A DNA stretch of 26,962 nucleotides, from positions 1 through 26,962 of the forward strand of contig CAZVAR010000033.1 in assembly GCA_964625225.1 (NCBI GenBank), given 5' to 3'. The notes beneath the pieces were generated by a model. That model did no database searches and was not told the DNA's origin. It worked only from the letters and a program-made list of their open reading frames with translations. The position numbers and the translations under genes are program-made. The DNA is from CAZVAR01 sp964625225 (GTDB taxonomy: Bacteria; Pseudomonadota; Alphaproteobacteria; JAJUGE01). Positions within the stretch are counted from its first letter, which is position 1. Each line of letters starts with the position of its first letter. Below are positions 1-6,155 of this stretch, piece by piece.

Positions 1-514
1 CGGCCTTCGCCATCTCATAGAGACGGTGCACCCCGGTCGTCGTCTCCTCGGAGACGCCGCGGCAGTGCTGCAGCAGGTCGGCATGCTTCTCGTGCATCAC
101 CTGCGTCAGGTCGCCGCCATCGTCGAGCAGCAGGTTCGGTGTCCAGCCGTCGGGCCCGAAGATCGTCTTCTCGACGCACCACCAATACTCCTCCTCGGTC
201 TCCCCTTTCCAGGCGAAAACCGGGATTCCGGCGGCGGCGATTGCCGCGGCCGCCTGATCCTGGGTCGAGAAGATGTTGCAGGAGCTCCAGCGCACCTCGG
301 CGCCGAGCGCCGTCAGCGTCTCGATCAGCACCGCGGTCTGGATCGTCATGTGCAGGCAGCCCGCGATCCGGGCACCCTTGAGCGGCCTGGAGTCGCCATA
401 CTCCCGCCGCAACGCCATTAGACCGGGCATTTCCGTCTCGGCGATGGCGATCTCCTTCCGCCCCCAGTCGGCGAGGCCGATATCCTTGACTTTGTAGTCG
501 CTGAATCCTGGCAT
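1..514 (-). CDS. ahcY: S-adenosylhomocysteine hydrolase, N-terminal part (3' end beyond the window)
   Basis: AhcY cleaves S-adenosylhomocysteine to adenosine and homocysteine in the cytoplasm and so relieves product inhibition of methyltransferases. About 171 residues are visible, opening MPGFSDYKVKDIGLADWGRK and running through the family signatures CLHMTIQTAVLIETL, EVRWSSCNIFSTQDQAAAAI and FAWKGETEEEYWWC, then NLLLDDGGDLT. These cover the substrate-binding half; the NAD-binding half lies outside the window. The ATG at 514 has a GGGAGAGAAG ribosome-binding site just upstream. It is the last visible gene of the chvI-chvG-hprK-rapZ-EIIA-ptsH run, 54 nt after ptsH, a position ahcY also holds in other alphaproteobacteria. 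The identification is secure; only the truncation is a limit. Confidence 0.97.
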   Translation of the reverse strand, partial: MPGFSDYKVKDIGLADWGRKEIAIAETEMPGLMALRREYGDSRPLKGARIAGCLHMTIQTAVLIETLTALGAEVRWSSCNIFSTQDQAAAAIAAAGIPVFAWKGETEEEYWWCVEKTIFGPDGWTPNLLLDDGGDLTQVMHEKHADLLQHCRGVSEETTTGVHRLYEMAKA

Positions 515-568
515 ACTTCTCTCCCGATCGGCGGACGGGCGGTCCTATAACAGCCGAGGCGCGATGGC

Positions 569-847
569 TCAATCCTCGCCGAACCCCTCCTCGACCAGCC
601 GTACCAGCGCGGCGACCGCAGCGGACGCCTGCGGGCCCCGGGCGCGGATGTCGATGGCGCTGCCACGGCCGGCGCCCAGCATGAGAAGCCCCATGATCGA
701 GACGCCCGACACATCGGTGCCGTCGTGCTCGACCGTGACCTCCGCGTCGAACTGGCCCGCAAGCCGGACGAACTTGGCCGCGGCGCGCGCGTGCAGCCCG
801 CGCTCGTTGACGATCACGACCCGCTGGGCGGCCTCGCTCCCGGTCAC
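569..847 (-). CDS. ptsH: HPr phosphocarrier protein
   Basis: HPr relays phosphate from enzyme I to EIIA proteins. The 92-residue protein has the active-site histidine in GLHARAA (His19, equivalent to His15 of standard HPr) and the regulatory serine in VSIMGLL (Ser50, equivalent to Ser46), which is the target of HPr kinase. Both phosphorylation sites are therefore present, which fits the hprK gene three genes upstream. The start is a GTG at 847 that overlaps the TGA of the EIIA gene (GTGA), so the two are probably translationally coupled. No EI, EIIB or EIIC gene is nearby, so a regulatory role is likelier than sugar uptake. ahcY follows after 54 nt. Confidence 0.95.
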   Translation of the reverse strand: MTGSEAAQRVVIVNERGLHARAAAKFVRLAGQFDAEVTVEHDGTDVSGVSIMGLLMLGAGRGSAIDIRARGPQASAAVAALVRLVEEGFGED

Positions 848-1251
848 CGTTTGACGTCGACCAGCAGCTTGGACGCGACCTGGATGTATTTGCGTCCGGC
901 TGCCTCGGCGCATTCGACCGCATCGGCGAGGCTGCGGTCGCGCCGCACGCTCGCGAGCTTGACCAGCATCGGCAGGTTCACGCCCGCGATCACCTCCAGC
1001 CTGCCGGTCCCGAGCGCGGAGATTGCGAGGTTGGACGGGGTGCCGCCGAACATGTCGGTCAGCAGCACGACGCCCGCGCCGCTGTCCACCGCCGCGGCGG
1101 CGTCCAGGATCTCCTGGCGACGCGCCTCGATATCGTCGTCGGGTCCGATACACACAGCCCGCGTCTGCTCCTGCGGACCCACCACATGCTCGAGCGCGGC
1201 GAGCAGCTCGACCCCGAGCCGACCGTGGGTGACGAGAACCATGCCGATCAT
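844..1251 (-). CDS. manX: PTS EIIA component, mannose family (single domain)
   Basis: This 135-residue protein is a free-standing EIIA of the mannose (PTS-EIIA-Man, ManX/PtsM) family. It accepts phosphate from HPr on His9 in the N-terminal VLVTHGRLG motif. The second family block, VVLLTDMFGGTPSNLA, is present at about residues 62-77, followed by GVNLPMLVKLAS. It lacks the EIIB domain found in E. coli ManX, and no EIIB, EIIC or EIID gene is visible, so its output is probably regulatory. The ATG at 1251 overlaps the rapZ stop (ATGA), and its own stop overlaps the ptsH start (GTGA), placing it inside a tightly coupled operon. The symbol is by family and synteny; some genomes call it ptsM. Confidence 0.92.
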   Translation of the reverse strand: MIGMVLVTHGRLGVELLAALEHVVGPQEQTRAVCIGPDDDIEARRQEILDAAAAVDSGAGVVLLTDMFGGTPSNLAISALGTGRLEVIAGVNLPMLVKLASVRRDRSLADAVECAEAAGRKYIQVASKLLVDVKR

Positions 1252-2192
1252 GCGGATATCCTAGCGATACGCTGCAGGGCCGCGGCCCGGTCCAGCTCGC
1301 GATGCGCGACCTGTACGCGCAGGTCGCGGTCGCGCAGCCATCCGGCCAGGCGCTCGGCCAGGTAGACGGAGCGGTGCCGGCCGCCGGTACAGCCGAAGGC
1401 GACGGTAAGATAGCTCTTGCCCTCGTTCTCGTAGCGCGGCAGCAGCAGGTCGAGCAGCCCTCCGAGACGCGCGAGGAAGGGCTCGAAGTCGGGATCCGCG
1501 GCGATGAAGCCGCCGACCGACGGATCGAGGCCGGTCAGCTCCCTCAGCTCGGGTTGATAGTGCGGATTCCGGAGGAACCGGACATCGAACACCAGGTCGG
1601 CCTCGCGGGGCAACCCGCGCCGGAAGGAGAACGAGGTCACGAACACGCTCATCCTGTCGCCGACCGGCAGCCGGAACTGCCCCTGGAGCAGCCGCCGCAG
1701 CTCGTGTGGCGTCAGCAGCGAGGTATCGATGACCAGATCGGCACGGTCGCGCAGCGACGAGAGCAGCCGGCGCTCCGCACGAATTCCGTCGACCGGGGCC
1801 CGATCCGAGGCCAGCGGGTGCCGCCGTCGCGTCTCGGTGAAGCGGCGGGCGATCACCTCGTCGTCGCAGTCGAGGAAGATCAGCATCACCGCGATCGCCG
1901 ACTCGTCGAGGAGCCGTTCGATTTCGGCCAGGACCGGCTCGACTCCGAAGTCGCGGGTGCGGATGTCGATGCCGATCGCCAGCGAGCGCCGCTGCCGGGC
2001 GGTTTCGCGCACCAGCGTGTGCATCAGCGACAGCGGCAGATTGTCCACCACTTCGTAGCCGGCATCCTCCAAGGCCTTGAGGGCGGTCGTCTTGCCCGCT
2101 CCGGACAGGCCGGTGACCAGAAGAACGCGCCAATCGCCCTGCGGCTCCGACGGAACCGCTCGTCCTGGCTCGAGCGCTGTTGGGGACGACAA
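1248..2192 (-). CDS. rapZ: RapZ/YvcJ-type nucleotide-binding protein
   Basis: RapZ-family proteins bind NTP. In E. coli, RapZ is an RNA-binding adapter that targets the GlmZ sRNA to RNase E; in alphaproteobacteria, where GlmZ is not known, the job is unclear. The 314-residue product has the Walker A motif GLSGAGKT (28-35), the VDNLPLSLM block just after it, VTSFSFRRGLP and DVRFLRNPHY in the middle, and the C-terminal signature FGCTGGRHRSVYLAERL. The reading frame is closed upstream by the hprK stop codon, and no ATG or GTG precedes Walker A, so the TTG at 2192 is the likely start. It lies 21 nt after hprK and overlaps the EIIA gene by 4 nt, consistent with a role tied to the PTS relay. Confidence 0.93.
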   Translation of the reverse strand: MSSPTALEPGRAVPSEPQGDWRVLLVTGLSGAGKTTALKALEDAGYEVVDNLPLSLMHTLVRETARQRRSLAIGIDIRTRDFGVEPVLAEIERLLDESAIAVMLIFLDCDDEVIARRFTETRRRHPLASDRAPVDGIRAERRLLSSLRDRADLVIDTSLLTPHELRRLLQGQFRLPVGDRMSVFVTSFSFRRGLPREADLVFDVRFLRNPHYQPELRELTGLDPSVGGFIAADPDFEPFLARLGGLLDLLLPRYENEGKSYLTVAFGCTGGRHRSVYLAERLAGWLRDRDLRVQVAHRELDRAAALQRIARISA

Positions 2193-2213
2193 GACTGGAC
2201 CACCCGCAGCCGG

Positions 2214-2648
2214 TCAATAGCGCGCGGTAATATCGGCTGCGGACGGCCGGGCCGCAAGCCGGACCTTGGTCGCAGCCGACGCCTCGAACGGTGTCAGCCG
2301 CAGGACCGGAAGGGTTACCCCGGCCAGCGTCTCGCGCCGCCGCTCCGGCAGCCGTTCGACCGCCTCCGGCGGCACCAGATCGACCAGCAATCCGACCGCC
2401 GCGGACGCGACCGCCGGCACGTCGAGGATGCCGACGCCGCGCACCTCGATGCGGCCGAACAACGCTTCCGGCGCGCGGGCGACAAGGCGCCCGTCGATGC
2501 CGTCCAACAAGACTTGATCGTCCGCCACCAGCGACGCCCCGCGGTCGATCAGGCGCAAAGCCAGATCCGACTTTCCGGCGCCGGACGGCCCCCGCAACAG
2601 CACGCCGACGCCGTCGATCGCAACGCAGGTCCCGTGCACCCGCATCAT
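2214..2648 (-). CDS. hprK: Short HPr kinase/phosphorylase
   Basis: HprK phosphorylates a serine of HPr and can remove that phosphate, coupling metabolic state to PTS output. The 144-residue protein contains only the C-terminal catalytic domain: Walker A GPSGAGKS (20-27), the acidic motif ADDQVLL (Asp43, Asp44) and the HprK signature EVRGVGILDV (69-77). Firmicute enzymes are about 310 residues with an extra N-terminal domain; this short form is the usual alphaproteobacterial one. Two ATGs stand in tandem at 2648 and 2645 and either could be used. It lies 84 nt downstream of the sensor kinase gene and 21 nt upstream of rapZ. Confidence 0.95.
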   Translation of the reverse strand: MMRVHGTCVAIDGVGVLLRGPSGAGKSDLALRLIDRGASLVADDQVLLDGIDGRLVARAPEALFGRIEVRGVGILDVPAVASAAVGLLVDLVPPEAVERLPERRRETLAGVTLPVLRLTPFEASAATKVRLAARPSAADITARY

Positions 2649-2732
2649 GACGCAGCAGCCTGCGGCGGCGGACCACCCCTGTCAAGCCGCATCCGGGCCG
2701 CCCCCGAAGCCGCTGCGCGGCCCCGCCCCGCC

Positions 2733-4340
2733 TCAAGCCGCCGGCAGCCGGACCAGGAAACGCGCGCCCAGGATCGCGCCATCCGGAGAGCGCCGGTTCT
2801 CCGCCCAGATCCGGCCGTGGTGTGCCTCCACGATCTGGCGGGAGATGCTCAGGCCCAGGCCGGAGTGGGTACCGAACTTCTCGCCCTCCGGCCGCTCGCT
2901 GTAGAAGCGCTCGAAGATCGCCTCTTCCTTCCCGGCGGGGATCCCCGGACCCTCGTCCTCGATCGCGACCAGAACGGCGTCACCGCTGCGCGCGGCGCGG
3001 ATGGCGATGCGGCCACCCTCCGGGCTGAACGAGACCGCATTGCTGAGCAGGTTCCGGAAGACCTGCACGAGCCGCCCCTCCATCCCGCGCACACGCAATC
3101 CGCTGCCGGCGATCTCCAGCCGCAGCGCCGGCGCCCGGCGGTTGCCGACCGCCGTGGTGCGGTGAATGTCGGCGAGCGTCTCGAGCATCCGGCCGACATC
3201 GACCGGTCCCACCTCCGCGCGCGACAGCTCGGCATCGAGGCGCGAGGCGTCAGAGATGTCGCTGATCAGCCGGTCGAGGCGCCGCACATCGTCGAAGATG
3301 ATCGCCATCAGCCGCCGCTGCTGCTCCGGGTCCTGCAGTCGCACGGCGGTCTCCACGGCGCTGCGCAGCGAGGTCAGCGGGTTCTTGATCTCGTGGGCGA
3401 CGTCGGCGGCGAAGCGCTCGATCGCATCCATGCGCTGCCAGAGCGCCGCCGTCATCTCGCGCAGCGCGGCCGAGAGGTCGCCGATCTCGTCGCGGCGGGC
3501 GGCGAGGTCGGGGATGGCGGTCTTACGGCCCTGCCCCCGGCGCACACGCTCGGCGGCCGCGGCGAGGCGCCGCACCGGCTGCGCGATCGTGCCGGCCAGA
3601 TAGATCGACAGCAGCACGGTCACGGCGAGCGCGACGGCGAACATCGCCAGGATGTTCAGCCGTACCGAGCGCATCGCCGCGTCGATCTCGACTCCCTTGC
3701 GGGAGAGCAACAGCGCGCCGACCACCTGCTTGTAGTGCTGAACCGGCTCGGCGACGCTCAGGAGCAGGCTGCGGTCGCGGGTCGCGCGCACCGCGCTGCC
3801 CTTCCGCCCGGACAGCGCCCGCTCGACTTCCGAATAGTGCTCGGCGCGTTGTATGGCGGCTTCGGTGTAGAGCTGCTGCGCCGGCAGTCCGGGCAACAGG
3901 TCGGCGACGAAATCGTAGGCGGATTCGATCGCGCGGCGGAGGGCGCTGCGGCTGCCGAGCGGCTCCAGCTCCTCGATCTCGACCAGCCCGCCCGGACCGA
4001 GGAGCCGGCGACTGTCGGCGATCAGGCTGCCGTCGAGCGCGAACAGACGGACGCGGGCCCCCGTCGGTTGCGCGAGCCGCCGCACGAGCCGGCTCGCCGC
4101 TTCCGGCGCCAGCCGCATCCCCTGCGCCTCGTCGCCGGTCACGGCGCCCTCGCCGAGCGCGAGCGCCAGCAACCGGCCCTGCGCGTGGAGCTGGCTCAGT
4201 TCGGCGGCGACGAGGCCGCGCTTGTATTGGCCCATATAGAGGAGGCCGGCCGCCAGGATGGCGAGCGCCAGCACGTTGACGGCGAGAATGCGCAGCGTCA
4301 GCGGCGAGATCAGGCGCCGGCGGCCGCGGAACGCCGGCAC
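2733..4340 (-). CDS. chvG: ChvG/ExoS-type membrane sensor histidine kinase
   Basis: This is the sensor partner of ChvI. Counting from the GTG at 4340 (535 residues) there is a membrane segment at about 17-37, a periplasmic sensing domain at about 38-225, a second membrane segment at about 229-250, then HAMP and HisKA with the phosphoacceptor in DVAHEIKNPLTS (His316). The HATPase domain follows, with N-box FRNLLSNAVSFSP (429-440), G1 EDEGPGIP and G2 GTHSGLGLSIS. In rhizobia ChvG responds to acid and envelope cues through the periplasmic regulator ExoR, which is not seen here. The start is uncertain: the open frame continues upstream into chvI, and GTG 4340 has no well-spaced ribosome-binding site. 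A TTG near 4412, inside the chvI end, is an alternative. The kinase assignment itself is firm. Confidence 0.92.
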   Translation of the reverse strand: MPAFRGRRRLISPLTLRILAVNVLALAILAAGLLYMGQYKRGLVAAELSQLHAQGRLLALALGEGAVTGDEAQGMRLAPEAASRLVRRLAQPTGARVRLFALDGSLIADSRRLLGPGGLVEIEELEPLGSRSALRRAIESAYDFVADLLPGLPAQQLYTEAAIQRAEHYSEVERALSGRKGSAVRATRDRSLLLSVAEPVQHYKQVVGALLLSRKGVEIDAAMRSVRLNILAMFAVALAVTVLLSIYLAGTIAQPVRRLAAAAERVRRGQGRKTAIPDLAARRDEIGDLSAALREMTAALWQRMDAIERFAADVAHEIKNPLTSLRSAVETAVRLQDPEQQRRLMAIIFDDVRRLDRLISDISDASRLDAELSRAEVGPVDVGRMLETLADIHRTTAVGNRRAPALRLEIAGSGLRVRGMEGRLVQVFRNLLSNAVSFSPEGGRIAIRAARSGDAVLVAIEDEGPGIPAGKEEAIFERFYSERPEGEKFGTHSGLGLSISRQIVEAHHGRIWAENRRSPDGAILGARFLVRLPAA

Positions 4341-4368
4341 CTCCCCGGAATCGTCCGCCGGAGCCGCC

Positions 4369-5073
4369 TCAGCCGGCGCGGTAACGGTATCCGACTCCGT
4401 AGAGGGTCTCAATTTCGGCGAATTCGGGATCGACGGCCTTGAACTTGCGGCGGAGCCGCTTGATGTGACTGTCGATCGTCCGATCGTCGACGTAGATGTG
4501 CTCGCCATAGGCGGCATCCATCAGCTGATCGCGGCTTTTCACGTAGCCGGGCCGGGCGGCGAGGGCCTTCAGAAGCAGGAACTCGGTCACGGTCAGCGTC
4601 ACCGGGTGACCCCGCCAGGTGCAGAGATGGCGCGCGCTGTCGAGCATCAGATCGCCCCGGGTGAGGACGTCCTCGTTTCCACGCGAGCCGCCGGCGGCAG
4701 CCTCGCCCAGTTCGGCCCGGCGCAGCAGGGTCCGGATCCGCTCGATCAGCAGCCGCTGCGAGAAGGGCTTGGTGATGTAGTCGTCCGCCCCCATGCGCAG
4801 CCCGAGCACCTCGTCCAGCTCGTCGTCCTTGGAAGTCAGGAAGATGACCGGGAGATTGCCTTGCGCCCGCAGCCTCTGCAGGAGTTCCATCCCGTCCATC
4901 CGCGGCATCTTGATGTCGAGCACGGCGAGGTCGACCGGCTCGAGGCCGATTCCCCGCAGCGCCTGCTCGCCGTCGACATAGGTGCGCACCTCGAAGCCCT
5001 CCGCCTCCAGGGCCATGGAGACGGAGACGAGAATGTTGCGGTCGTCGTCGACCAATGCGATGGAATGTCCCAT
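4369..5073 (-). CDS. chvI: ChvI-type OmpR-family response regulator
   Basis: This 234-residue response regulator has a receiver domain with the acidic pair in LVDDDRN, the phosphoacceptor in LAVLDIKMPRMDG (Asp53), the conserved switch residues in FLTSKDDE and the lysine in ITKPFS. A C-terminal OmpR/PhoB winged-helix domain follows (about 135-234), with RDQLMDAAYGEHIYVDDRTIDSHIKRLRRKF cut here into two recognisable parts: YVDDRTIDSHIKRLR and YGVGYRYRAG. The ATG at 5073 has a strong AAGGAGG site at 5081-5087, spaced 7 nt. It is the first gene of the minus-strand operon and sits directly before the kinase. In rhizobia ChvI controls envelope, exopolysaccharide and acid adaptation; the regulon here cannot be read from the sequence. 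Confidence 0.95.
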   Translation of the reverse strand: MGHSIALVDDDRNILVSVSMALEAEGFEVRTYVDGEQALRGIGLEPVDLAVLDIKMPRMDGMELLQRLRAQGNLPVIFLTSKDDELDEVLGLRMGADDYITKPFSQRLLIERIRTLLRRAELGEAAAGGSRGNEDVLTRGDLMLDSARHLCTWRGHPVTLTVTEFLLLKALAARPGYVKSRDQLMDAAYGEHIYVDDRTIDSHIKRLRRKFKAVDPEFAEIETLYGVGYRYRAG

Positions 5074-5210
5074 CGCCTCTCCTCCTTGACAGTTCCGGCG
5101 ACCGGGTCGGTGGCCCTGGCAGCCTCCTTTTCTCTGGCCTGCGCTTCTGTCCCCCGGTTATGTATGATTGCAGACGGAATTTGCATCGGCCTCGATGGGG
5201 AGATCGCGGC
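5074..5210. promoter_or_regulatory. Divergent control region between chvI and cbtB
   Basis: These 137 nt separate two divergently transcribed units and must hold both promoters. The chvI ribosome-binding site is at 5081-5087. The only AT-richer patch is around 5155-5185, a plausible place for -10 elements, but no convincing -35/-10 pair was found. The space is short for a cobalamin riboswitch (about 200 nt) and no B12-box-like stretch was recognised, although cbtAB genes in other bacteria often carry one. Confidence 0.5.
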
Positions 5211-5411
5211 ATGACCGAAGGAATGGACGCGGCGCGCGCCGGCCGGCCGGAAGCGGCGGGGGCAGCACGACGGTTTGCGGTGGTGCTACCCGCCCTGCTT
5301 GCGCTCATGCTCGGCGCATTCCTGGTTTACGGCGCCGGTCTGGCGCATCCGGAGCTGCTGCACAACGCGGCCCACGATTCGCGGCACGCATTCGCCTTCC
5401 CCTGCCACTGA
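5211..5411 (+). CDS. cbtB: CbtB-type cobalt transporter subunit
   Basis: CbtB is a small single-span membrane protein found next to CbtA and predicted to take part in cobalt uptake for cobalamin synthesis. The 66-residue product has one membrane segment at about 22-45 and the diagnostic metal-binding tail HNAAHDSRHAFAFPCH (His51, His55, His59, Cys65, His66). The ATG at 5211 follows a GGGGAGAT ribosome-binding stretch. cbtA begins 7 nt after its stop codon, so the two are co-transcribed. The function is known mainly from genomic association in the family, not from direct biochemistry, so the metal is an inference. Confidence 0.9.
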   Translation: MTEGMDAARAGRPEAAGAARRFAVVLPALLALMLGAFLVYGAGLAHPELLHNAAHDSRHAFAFPCH

Positions 5412-5418
5412 GCAGACA

Positions 5419-6093
5419 ATGACGAGGATTTTCGGGGCAGCCATCCTGGCCGGGCTCCTCGCCGGGCTCCTGGTGTCGATCGTTCAGGAGGTCCGGGTGG
5501 TGCCGCTGCTGTTCGAGGCCGAGGCCTATGAGGCCGGAGCGCACGCGGCCGCCCACACGGATCACGCCGGCCATGCCCACGACCACGGCGCGGCCGCCTG
5601 GATGCCCGCCGACGGGGCGGAGCGGCGCCTGTACACCTGGATGGCGAATATCGTCACCGCGGTCGGCTTCGGCCTGATCCTGACGGCATGCTACGCGCTG
5701 CGCGGGCGGCCGGTGCAGGGCCGGGACGGCTTGCTCTGGGGTCTTGCGGGCTTCACCGCCTTCGGTCTCGCGCCCGCCCTGGGCCTGCCGCCCGAGCTGC
5801 CGGGGGCGGCGCCGGCAGATCTGGTCGACCGTCAGATCTGGTGGGTCCTGACCGCTGTCGCGACGGCGGGCGGCTTGGCGCTGCTCGCGTTCGGGCGGAG
5901 GCTGCCCTGGCAGGTGGCCGGCGGGGCGCTGATCGCGACCCCGCACCTGATCGGCGCCCCGGTACCGGAAGGCCCCGGGACCGTCCCGGCGGACCTCGCC
6001 GCCGAGTTCGCCGTCGCATCGCTTGCGACCGCGAGCCTGTTCTGGGTCGCCCTCGGCATGCTCACCGGCGCCTTCTATCGGCGGTTTTCCTAA
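5419..6093 (+). CDS. cbtA: CbtA-type cobalt transporter subunit
   Basis: CbtA is the multi-span membrane component of the predicted CbtAB cobalt importer. The 224-residue protein has about five to six hydrophobic segments, beginning with IFGAAILAGLLAGLLVSIV (about 4-22). A histidine-rich loop at residues 42-56 (six His: 42, 46, 49, 52, 54, 56) lies between the first and second segments and is a likely metal-collecting site. Later landmarks are GLAGFTAFGLAPALGLPPELPG and the Pro-His of IATPHLIGAP, both typical of the family. It starts 7 nt after cbtB and ends convergently with the histidine kinase gene, 62 nt away. The transport direction and metal are inferred from family context. Confidence 0.9.
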   Translation: MTRIFGAAILAGLLAGLLVSIVQEVRVVPLLFEAEAYEAGAHAAAHTDHAGHAHDHGAAAWMPADGAERRLYTWMANIVTAVGFGLILTACYALRGRPVQGRDGLLWGLAGFTAFGLAPALGLPPELPGAAPADLVDRQIWWVLTAVATAGGLALLAFGRRLPWQVAGGALIATPHLIGAPVPEGPGTVPADLAAEFAVASLATASLFWVALGMLTGAFYRRFS

Positions 6094-6099
6094 GCCGAC

Positions 6100-6153
6100 C
6101 GGCCGACCGGGCCGGGCGCGGCCACAATCCGGCACCCCCGGACGGGTCGGCCG
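6100..6153. terminator. Possible bidirectional hairpin between cbtA and the histidine kinase gene
   Basis: Nine-base arms CGGCCGACC (6100-6108) and GGTCGGCCG (6145-6153) are perfectly complementary across a 36-nt loop, which itself contains a small TCCGG/CCGGA stem (6128-6132 and 6138-6142). It fills the gap between two convergent genes, where a terminator is expected. There is no T-run on either side, so it would not be a classical intrinsic terminator. Confidence 0.35.
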
Positions 6154-6155
6154 TG

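Noticed and set aside
1302..4442. A 1046-codon plus-strand open frame across rapZ, hprK and chvG
   Set aside because: It has no recognisable domain, is rich in Arg, Gln, Pro and Ala as expected for antisense frames in GC-rich DNA, and lies opposite three well-supported genes.
4341..4517. Extension of ChvG upstream to 4517
   Set aside because: It would overlap chvI by about 149 nt and the added residues are Ser/Thr-rich low-complexity sequence typical of an out-of-frame reading.
5086..5091. TTGACA on the plus strand as a cbtB -35 element
   Set aside because: No -10 hexamer lies at a normal distance, and the bases overlap the complement of the chvI ribosome-binding site.
5074..5210. Cobalamin riboswitch upstream of cbtB
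   Set aside because: The gap is only 137 nt and no B12-box-like or core stretch could be recognised.
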